Source: an uncultured Prevotellaceae bacterium
GTDB taxonomy: Bacteria > Bacteroidota > Bacteroidia > Bacteroidales > Bacteroidaceae
Length of the DNA stretch: 7,276 bases
NCBI GenBank assembly: GCA_946624335.1
Contig: CAMOSA010000125.1
Coordinates: forward strand, 1 to 7,276
Reading direction: 5' to 3'
Shown: positions 1 through 4,281 of the stretch, piece after piece
Numbering within the stretch: position 1 is the stretch's first letter
Layout: each line of letters opens with the position of its first letter
Notes under the pieces: model-generated
Seen by the model: only the letters and a program-made list of their open reading frames with translations
Database searches by the model: none
Told to the model about the DNA's origin: nothing
Program-made: the position numbers and the translations under genes

Positions 1-768
1 CTTGAACGGGTCGTCCTTCTCCTCGGCCTCGCCCGTCTGCTCGTCGAGCTTGCGGTCCATGAAGAAGTAGACGATGGTCATGATCAGGGCGATGCACATC
101 AGCACGACGCCGAAGGCTACTGCGCGGCTCACGCTGACCACGCCGCCGAGGCGTGCGAAGTAGGGCGAGAAGATCATCACCGTGGCTACGCCTAAGCGGG
201 CCAGCGCCATCTCCGAGCCCATGGCCAGCGCCATCTCGCGGCCCTTGAACCACTTGACGATTCCACGCGAGACGGTGATGCCAGCCATCTCACAGCCGCA
301 GCCGAAGATCATGAAGCCGCAGGCGGCAAACTTGGCCGAGGCGGGCATACCCTCGTAGAAGGGTGAGACGCCCATCTCGTCGAACAGCGGGATGTAGTTG
401 AGGTTGTTGGTGAACCACGTCTCGAGGCCGCTGCCGATGAAGCCGTCGCTCACGGCATACCACTTGATGCAGGCGCCGATGAGCATGACGACCGTCGAGA
501 GTACGGCGGTGAAACGCACGCCCATCTTGTCCAGGATGATGCCGGCGAAGATCAGGAAGAAGGCGAACACGTTGAGGAACACCTCGGAGCCTTGCATCGT
601 GCCGAAAGCCGTCGAGTCCCAACCGCGCGTCTCCTGCATCAAGTCCTTGATGGGCGAGAGGATGTCCATGAAAATGTAGCTGCAGAACATGGCCAGCGCC
701 AGCAGCAGCAACGCCGTCCAGCGCATACCGGCGCTGTCGCGTAAAGTCTTTTGAATGGCTTGTGTCAT
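1..768 (-). CDS. MFS transporter, N-terminal half (cut by window edge)
   Basis: A 256-residue open frame starts at the ATG at 768-766 and runs off the left edge. It is an integral membrane transporter of the major facilitator superfamily. Hydrophobic segments lie at about residues 17-38, 62-82, 86-104, 146-170, 190-205 and 212-236, the six helices of the first MFS half. They are followed by a charged stretch (MDRKLDEQTGEAEEKDD) fitting the central cytoplasmic loop. Between helices 2 and 3 lies a motif-A-like sequence, LDKMGVRF (79-86). The loop between helices 3 and 4 is unusually long (about 105-145). The stretch KWFKGREMALAMG after helix 4 is typical of MFS proteins. The overall pattern resembles bacterial relatives of MFSD1, but the substrate cannot be read from this half. 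It is transcribed away from the VWA gene, with its own promoter at 811-844. Confidence 0.88.
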   Translation of the reverse strand, partial: MTQAIQKTLRDSAGMRWTALLLLALAMFCSYIFMDILSPIKDLMQETRGWDSTAFGTMQGSEVFLNVFAFFLIFAGIILDKMGVRFTAVLSTVVMLIGACIKWYAVSDGFIGSGLETWFTNNLNYIPLFDEMGVSPFYEGMPASAKFAACGFMIFGCGCEMAGITVSRGIVKWFKGREMALAMGSEMALARLGVATVMIFSPYFARLGGVVSVSRAVAFGVVLMCIALIMTIVYFFMDRKLDEQTGEAEEKDDPFK

Positions 769-784
769 TGTAATTTCCTATTGG

Positions 785-805
785 TCTATTTGCGATTTAC
801 GATTT
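785..805 (-). repeat. Heptanucleotide repeat in the transporter leader
   Basis: Read on the minus strand, three successive 7-base units AAATCGT, AAATCGC and AAATAGA lie between the transporter's promoter core and its start codon, within the predicted 5' untranslated region. The third unit is degenerate. A different 7-base repeat occupies the leader of the VWA gene at 1902-1921. A role in expression is possible but not shown. Confidence 0.55.
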
Positions 806-810
806 GGCTG

Positions 811-844
811 CAAATTTACGAAATGTTATCGTAGGCGTCGCAAA
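811..844 (-). promoter_or_regulatory. Bacteroidetes-type promoter of the MFS gene
   Basis: On the minus strand, TTTG (844-841) is followed after 22 bases by TAAATTTG (818-811), matching the Bacteroidetes -33/-7 pattern of TTTG and TAnnTTTG. Transcription would start near 803-806, leaving a leader of about 35-40 bases before the ATG at 768. A second TAnnTTTG match, TACTTTTG (871-864), overlaps the left 19-bp inverted-repeat arm but has no upstream TTTG, so it is the weaker candidate. Confidence 0.65.
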
Positions 845-864
845 TAAAAAAGATTTTTTAACAC

Positions 865-883
865 AAAAGTACCGCACATGTCA
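865..883 (-). repeat. Left arm of a perfect 19-bp inverted repeat
   Basis: Read on the minus strand this is TGACATGTGCGGTACTTTT. The identical 19 bases occur on the plus strand at 2046-2064, so the two arms point outward from the interval between them. A run of six T lies five bases outside each arm (854-859 here), extending the similarity to about 25 of 30 positions. The arm sits just upstream of the transporter promoter. It could be an end of a small mobile or once-mobile element, or a shared operator or promoter motif in front of divergent genes. Confidence 0.75.
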
Positions 884-950
884 CGGCTGGGCGCTGGGCT
901 GGCCAACGGGCACAAGTCAGCTGACCGATGAACACCAGTCAGCTGGCTAT

Positions 951-996
951 GCAAAAAGGCTTAAGGGCTCTTGTCGAAACCCCTAAGCCTTTTTGC
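951..996. terminator. Bidirectional intrinsic terminator within the 22-bp array
   Basis: The arms 951-967 and 980-996 pair at 16 of 17 positions around a 12-base loop. The GC-rich inner stem is preceded by A5 (953-957) and followed by T5 (990-994), the layout of an intrinsic terminator that can work on either strand. It lies downstream of the minus-strand VWA gene and would stop that transcript before the transporter promoter. Confidence 0.6.
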
Positions 997-1088
997 CTGA
1001 ACCCTTAGGGGTTCTCGCTTTTCCCCCTAAGCCTTTTTGCCGAAACCCTTAGGTCTTCTCGCCGACCCTCCTAAGAGGGGTCGTCTAC

Positions 1089-1124
1089 CCCTCCTAAGAG
1101 GGTTGGGCTACCCTCTTAGGAGGG
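1089..1124. other. Strong hairpin between array units 9 and 10
   Basis: CCCTCCTAAGAGGG (1089-1102) and CCCTCTTAGGAGGG (1111-1124) are perfect reverse complements separated by eight bases. The 14-bp GC-rich stem has no T tract on either side, so it is not a textbook terminator. It may stabilise the 3' end of the VWA messenger or pause polymerase. Confidence 0.6.
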
Positions 1125-1131
1125 TTGGTCG

Positions 1132-1230
1132 GTGGCATTGGAGGGTGAGGCCGTTTGCCACTGGACGAAAGTCGGTGCACGTATAGACGCGTGTCCTTTT
1201 CCCACCCGTGGGACAGCGCGATGCGACCGT
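1132..1230. other. Spacer between the repeat array and the VWA stop codon
   Basis: No gene is supported here. Reading frames crossing it are antisense or out-of-frame to the VWA gene. Only short imperfect inverted repeats are visible, for example TCCCAC and GTGGGA at 1200-1213. This would be the 3' untranslated region of the VWA transcript. With 769-1131 it completes a 462-base stretch without a gene. Confidence 0.5.
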
Positions 1231-1854
1231 TCACCCTTTCTGGAAGAACGAGCCGCGCTTGCGTTCGGCGCCAGAAGCCACGCTGCCTGTGAAGCAGATG
1301 CGCGAGGCGCGCTCCTTGGCAAACATCGCCTCCGTGCCGGCAGCGTCCTCGGTGAAGGCCATGTGGTCCTCAATGGCCATCGACTTCGCCATGCCCTCGA
1401 CGTCCAGGTTGTCCGTGCCGATGAGCGTGAAGGTCCAGCCCTGCTCCTTCAGCTTCTCGATGAGGTTCTTCACCATCTGGAGCGTGAACTCCGTCGAGGC
1501 GTTCTCGTAACCGTCGGTGATGATGGTCACCAGAGCCTCGTCGCCGCTACCCATGAGGGCGTTCACCTTGCTCACCGCCTCGCCGATGGCGTCGTAGAGC
1601 GGTGTGCAGCCGCAGGGCGAGTAATCCTTGTCGGTCAGCTCCTCGGTGTCGTTGGCGGACGTATTGAAATACTTATAGTTGCGATGGTTGCTGTCGAAGA
1701 ACAGGAGCGTCACGTTCTGCTCCAGCTCTGCGTGCTGCTTCGCCAGCAGACGCACCGTGTGCAGTGTTTCGTTTAAGCCGCTGAGGGCTTGCTTCTGGAT
1801 AACGGACATGCTGCCGCTTTCATCTACGATAATCAGATTGAAGATCTTTTTCAT
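1231..1854 (-). CDS. Stand-alone von Willebrand factor A domain protein
   Basis: The 207-residue protein begins at the ATG at 1854-1852 and is almost entirely one VWA domain. The metal-ion-dependent adhesion site is complete: DESGS at 11-15, Thr84 in CGCTPLYDAI and Asp114 in IITDGYEN. The hydrophobic strand FNLIIV just before the first motif is the central beta strand. There is no signal peptide or membrane helix, so it should be cytoplasmic. It probably binds partner proteins through Mg2+; no catalytic domain is attached. The basic tail (AERKRGSFFQKG) follows the end of the fold. The usual partners of VWA proteins, such as MoxR-type ATPases or tellurite-resistance genes, are absent from the window, so its process is unknown. 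No TAnnTTTG promoter was found upstream. The gene lies inside the interval bounded by the 19-bp inverted repeats and is followed by the 22-bp array. Confidence 0.9.
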   Translation of the reverse strand: MKKIFNLIIVDESGSMSVIQKQALSGLNETLHTVRLLAKQHAELEQNVTLLFFDSNHRNYKYFNTSANDTEELTDKDYSPCGCTPLYDAIGEAVSKVNALMGSGDEALVTIITDGYENASTEFTLQMVKNLIEKLKEQGWTFTLIGTDNLDVEGMAKSMAIEDHMAFTEDAAGTEAMFAKERASRICFTGSVASGAERKRGSFFQKG

Positions 1855-1901
1855 TGCTGTGATGTGTTTTAATGTTTAACTTTCTTGTTCGTTTAACTTT
1901 T

Positions 1902-1921
1902 CAACTTTCAACTTTCAACTT
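1902..1921 (-). repeat. Heptanucleotide tandem repeat in the VWA leader
   Basis: On the plus strand CAACTTT occurs twice followed by CAACTT, a 7-base period of nearly three copies. A related motif, GTTTAACTTT, occurs at 1891-1900 and nearly again at 1875-1883. The tract is about 50 bases upstream of the VWA start codon and probably transcribed as leader. Copy-number change could alter leader length, which is inference only. Confidence 0.7.
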
Positions 1922-2003
1922 CCTCGAGTGCGCTCTCTATTATTATAAAGGAAATAGCGAGAAGAAAATTAAGCGCTCAACGGACTTTTTTGATCATGGC
2001 CAT

Positions 2004-2048
2004 AAAAAAATCATCGCCCTCCATCCACTTCGGGACGGAGGGCGATGA
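2004..2048 (-). terminator. Intrinsic terminator, minus strand
   Basis: TCATCGCCCTCC (2011-2022) and GGAGGGCGATGA (2037-2048) form a perfect 12-bp stem around a 14-base loop. On the minus strand it is followed directly by seven T (plus-strand A run at 2004-2010). No intact minus-strand gene lies upstream, but the DUF4160 remnant at 2104-2251 ends 56 bases before it, so it was probably that gene's terminator. Its plus-strand 3' arm overlaps the right 19-bp repeat arm by three bases. Confidence 0.7.
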
Positions 2049-2064
2049 CATGTGCGGTACTTTT
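2046..2064 (+). repeat. Right arm of the 19-bp inverted repeat
   Basis: TGACATGTGCGGTACTTTT on the plus strand is an exact reverse complement of 865-883. The outermost bases of the two arms span exactly 1200 bp. The flanking A run at 2070-2076 mirrors the T run at 854-859, five bases outside each arm. No convincing target-site duplication is seen. The arm lies about 290 bp before the promoter core of the sigma-like gene. Confidence 0.75.
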
Positions 2065-2103
2065 TAAAGAAAAAAATTCATTTTATTATGATTTGATATT
2101 TAT

Positions 2104-2251
2104 CTATAAACCATGCTCAGAATGTGACAACCAATGTTCAATAGTCGTTGACAAAATGTTCACTCCATACCAAGCATGAAAATGTGCAGGTGCATGATCA
2201 GAGAAAATCATGAAAATGATTATTCCGTAGAAGGTACTAATCGGGGGGCAT
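2104..2251 (-). pseudogene. DUF4160 protein remnant, frameshifted and truncated
   Basis: The minus-strand frame that ends at TAG (2106-2104) reads ISTFYGIIIFM and then FSDHAPAHFHAWYG, which matches the conserved N-terminal half of DUF4160 proteins (FYGI, then a D-H-x-P-x-H-F-H-x-x-Y-G core). The family normally begins M-P-x-I-S. Here the ATG at 2251-2249 is followed by six C (2248-2243) and reaches a stop after four codons; removing one C restores M-P-P-I-S in frame. After Tyr-Gly the frame no longer resembles the family and ends at 48 residues, against the usual 80-90. An internal ATG (2211) could start only a 35-residue fragment. DUF4160 genes often lie next to DUF2442 genes in toxin-antitoxin-like pairs; no partner is visible. 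The gene is therefore doubly broken. Confidence 0.7.
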
Positions 2252-2352
2252 AATGACTGGTATCGTCTGATGATTCCGTGCCAGAGATAGGAAAAGTTTG
2301 GGAAAGAGAGAAAGAAAATGCGGAAAAAAGTGGAGGTTATATGTTTATTTGC

Positions 2353-2360
2353 TACCTTTG
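2353..2360 (+). promoter_or_regulatory. Promoter core (-7) of the sigma-like gene
   Basis: TACCTTTG matches the Bacteroidetes -7 consensus TAnnTTTG exactly and is followed by CA. Transcription would start around 2366, giving a leader of about 25 bases to the ATG at 2391. No TTTG is seen at the -33 position. The rest of 2065-2352 is AT-rich and holds only the DUF4160 remnant and a small AATCAT/ATGATT hairpin (2206-2221). Confidence 0.65.
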
Positions 2361-2390
2361 CACAAGAATAGTAAAGAAATCAACGTTGAC

Positions 2391-3500
2391 ATGACCGATG
2401 AAGAAGTCATACAGGGCCTGAAGCGTGGTGACGGCGACATCACCCAGCGTTTCTTCTACGGCTACCTGCGTATTGCCTACCGCGTCTATGATGAGCGCTA
2501 CGGTCTGCACAACAAGGCAGACATGGATTTCTACTCGTTGGCGCACGACTACTATATGCGTCTGCTCATGGGCGACTGGCAGCAGCTCGATGCCCGTCGG
2601 GCCGACGTGTCGCTGCGCACATGGCTGACCAATGGCTTCCGCTTCCTGATCCTGGATAAGCTGAAGACCTATCATCCGACAGATGGCGGTGTGGAGGGGC
2701 TGCGTTTCGACGTGCCCGACGACCATTTCGCCGAAGACGTCCGGGCGATGCTGGAGGAGGTGATAGACACGCGCTTCGTCGGTGACAGACGTTCGCAGGG
2801 CATTCTCCGTATGATCCTCATCGGAGGATACAAGAGCAAGGAGGTGGCGGCACAGCTGGGGGTGACACCCTCGGCCGTCTCGCAACGCTATCGGCAGATG
2901 ATGGACACGGTCATCATCCCTTACTTCAAGCGTAATTTCACGAGCGAGGCGGGGACATACGCCGAGGCTCAGGCTCCCAACATGCTGGAGAACGAGGCTA
3001 TCTACGGCGACTTCTATCCCTTGGAGAAATCGCTCTCGCGGAGCGTACAGGAAAGCCCGTCAAGACTCGAAAGAGCCCATAGTGAAGCATCATCATATAA
3101 TCATACAGATATGGATAAACGACGTGTTACACCCGAGCTGATCACTCAGCTCGGCGAGAATGAGATCTTCGTGTTCGGCAGCAATCTGGCTGGCATGCAT
3201 GGCGGCGGCGCTGCATACATCGCGCTGAAGAAGTTCGGCGCCAAGCTCGGACAGGGCGTAGGACTGCAGGGGCAGAGCTACGGCATCCCTACGATGCAGG
3301 GCGGCGTAGAGACGATAGCGCCCTATGTCGACGAGTTCATAGCCTTTGCCCGCGAGCATAAGGAACTGCAGTTCCTCGTCACGCGCATCGGCTGTGGTAT
3401 AGCAGGCTTCGATGCCGAGGAGATCGCGCCGTTGTTTGTTGAAGCCAAGGACGTGGAGAACATCAGCTTGCCACTCGACTTCTGGGATATCCTCAAATAG
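2391..3500 (+). CDS. Sigma-70/ECF-like regulator fused to an FVFGSN (A1S_2505-like) domain
   Basis: With the ATG at 2391 this is 369 residues. Residues about 1-95 look like sigma region 2, ending in SLRTWLTNGFRFLILDKLK (74-92). Residues about 135-175 hold a region-4-like helix-turn-helix, YKSKEVAAQLGVTPSAVSQR (147-166). After a polar linker (183-240) comes MDKRRVTPELITQL, then EIFVFGSNLAGMHGGGAA (258-275), GQGVGLQGQSYGIPTMQGG and TRIGCGIAGF (331-340). These mark a domain usually free-standing in Bacteroidetes and phages, labelled in my recollection A1S_2505-family phage non-structural protein; a macro-like fold is only a guess. An upstream TTG frame (2298) is rejected because the promoter core at 2353-2360 lies inside it. 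The N-terminal half should bind DNA and probably RNA polymerase; the C-terminal half may sense a ligand. Met241 (ATG 3111) could also start a separate downstream protein. Confidence 0.8.
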   Translation: MTDEEVIQGLKRGDGDITQRFFYGYLRIAYRVYDERYGLHNKADMDFYSLAHDYYMRLLMGDWQQLDARRADVSLRTWLTNGFRFLILDKLKTYHPTDGGVEGLRFDVPDDHFAEDVRAMLEEVIDTRFVGDRRSQGILRMILIGGYKSKEVAAQLGVTPSAVSQRYRQMMDTVIIPYFKRNFTSEAGTYAEAQAPNMLENEAIYGDFYPLEKSLSRSVQESPSRLERAHSEASSYNHTDMDKRRVTPELITQLGENEIFVFGSNLAGMHGGGAAYIALKKFGAKLGQGVGLQGQSYGIPTMQGGVETIAPYVDEFIAFAREHKELQFLVTRIGCGIAGFDAEEIAPLFVEAKDVENISLPLDFWDILK

Positions 3501-3540
3501 TCAGTTCACATCATCAACCCTTAAAAACATCACAAATCAA

Positions 3541-4158
3541 ATGAAAAGGTTTCTTATTCTGGCATCTGTCATGATGCTTTCTGCTGGTGCTTTTGCTCAG
3601 CAAGACGCCGGCACGGTGACCGTTCAACCTAAGGTGGGCATGAACGTCGCCAATTATGCAAGTTCCGAAGACTCCGATCCGCGCGTCGGCCTCGCCGTAG
3701 GAGCCGAGTTCGAATATCAGATCTCGAAGATGCTCGGCGTGTCGGCCGGTGTTATGTATTCTATGCAGGGTGCAAAGTCTACGCAGCGCACGACAATCCC
3801 CTATGGGCCGAGCGTCAAGGCTACGTTGACGGCCAAGACCGACTACATCAATATTCCCATCCTTGCCAATGTATATGTATTCAAGGGATTGGCCTTGAAA
3901 GTAGGCGTTCAGCCGGGGTTCAATGTCTCCTCGCGTTATGTCATCTCGTCGCAGGGAGTCGATCTGAGTGGCAGCCTTTCCGATATTGATGTCGATGTCA
4001 AGGCCTTTGATTTTGCCATTCCTGTCGGCATATCTTATGAATACAAAAATATCGTTCTCGACGCCCGTTACAACATCGGCGTAACCAAGATCGTCGAAAA
4101 CGACGACTCAAAGAACCGCGTGTTCCAAATTACGTTAGGCTATAAGTTCAAACTCTAA
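3541..4158 (+). CDS. Small outer-membrane beta-barrel protein
   Basis: The 205-residue protein starts at MKRFLILASV with a classical signal peptide, cleaved probably after AFA (17-19). The mature chain shows alternating hydrophobic strands typical of the porin-like OMP_b-brl_2 family: TVQPKVGMNVANYA, VGLAVGAEFEYQ, LGVSAGVMYSMQGA, DYINIPILANVYV, LALKVGVQPGF, FAIPVGISYEY and the terminal strand VFQITLGYKFKL. The YINIPILA motif is characteristic of this Bacteroidetes family. It should be an outer-membrane barrel of about eight strands; the cargo or ligand is unknown. It begins 40 bp after the sigma-like gene with no TAnnTTTG motif in the gap, suggesting co-transcription. The frame extends upstream to 3412 inside the previous gene, but the signal peptide fixes the start at 3541. 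Confidence 0.88.
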   Translation: MKRFLILASVMMLSAGAFAQQDAGTVTVQPKVGMNVANYASSEDSDPRVGLAVGAEFEYQISKMLGVSAGVMYSMQGAKSTQRTTIPYGPSVKATLTAKTDYINIPILANVYVFKGLALKVGVQPGFNVSSRYVISSQGVDLSGSLSDIDVDVKAFDFAIPVGISYEYKNIVLDARYNIGVTKIVENDDSKNRVFQITLGYKFKL

Positions 4159-4184
4159 GGAACAGCCGTTTCTCGTATGATACG

Positions 4185-4220
4185 ACATCGCCCCTATCCA
4201 GTTGAGGACAGGGGCGATGT
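4185..4220. terminator. Hairpin between convergent genes
   Basis: Positions 4185-4199 and 4206-4220 pair over 15 bases with one mismatch around the loop AGTTGA; outer bases TACG/CGTA can add weaker pairing. It lies between the stop of the barrel gene (4158) and that of the converging peptidase gene (4282), fitting a shared terminator. Neither side has a clear T tract, so termination may be weak or factor-assisted. The CATCGCCC/GGGCGATG core also occurs in the 2011-2048 hairpin. Confidence 0.55.
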
Positions 4221-4281
4221 TCGTGTCGTACTGAGCTATATCTTGCGAGGCTCAGGTTGCTGTTGTTTCACGGGGGGTAGG

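Larger units (their letters stand above)
911..1131. repeat. Tandem 22-bp array with alternating palindromic cores
   Basis: Ten units follow without gaps: nine of 22 bases and one of 23. In units 3-10 the hexamer core lies at 960 (CTTAAG), 982 (CCTAAG), 1004 (CTTAGG), 1026 (CCTAAG), 1048 (CTTAGG), 1070 (CCTAAG), 1093 (CCTAAG) and 1115 (CTTAGG), so steps are 22 bases with a single 23. Because core orientation mostly alternates, neighbouring units pair into hairpins, and like-oriented units (980-1009 and 1024-1053) match at 28 of 30 positions over a 44-base super-period. Units 1 and 2 (911, 933) keep the period but carry GTCAGCTG instead. Just upstream, GCTGGGC is tandemly duplicated at 886-899. 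The array lies downstream of the VWA gene. It may serve as a terminator cluster, a phased protein-binding site or a degenerating minisatellite. Confidence 0.85.

Noticed and set aside
804..986. 60-residue plus-strand frame across the repeat region
   Set aside because: It runs through the transporter promoter, the inverted-repeat arm and the start of the 22-bp array; no domain or plausible leader.
911..1131. CRISPR array
   Set aside because: The 22-bp units abut each other without unique spacers, cores alternate in orientation, and no cas gene is near.
1132..1776. 214-residue plus-strand frame opposite the VWA gene
   Set aside because: It is an antisense shadow of the VWA reading frame, which carries a full metal-binding site.
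854..2075. Target-site duplication flanking the 19-bp inverted repeats
   Set aside because: Only T- or A-rich runs are shared outside the arms; no clear direct duplication is visible, so transposition is not proven.
2206..2221. AATCAT/ATGATT hairpin with GAAA loop as a regulatory RNA
   Set aside because: A 6-bp AT-rich stem inside the DUF4160 remnant is easily due to chance and coding constraint.
2298..2390. A TTG-initiated N-terminal extension of the sigma-like gene
   Set aside because: The promoter core TACCTTTG at 2353-2360 lies within it, and the added residues are basic and unlike the fold; the ATG at 2391 gives a natural MTDEEVIQGL start.
3096..3101. TATAAT as a promoter for the C-terminal domain of the sigma fusion
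   Set aside because: Housekeeping promoters in this phylum use TAnnTTTG; the hexamer lies in an AT-rich stretch and has no matching upstream element.
3412..3540. Longer frame in front of the outer-membrane barrel gene
   Set aside because: It overlaps the sigma-like gene in another frame; the signal peptide clearly begins at the ATG at 3541.
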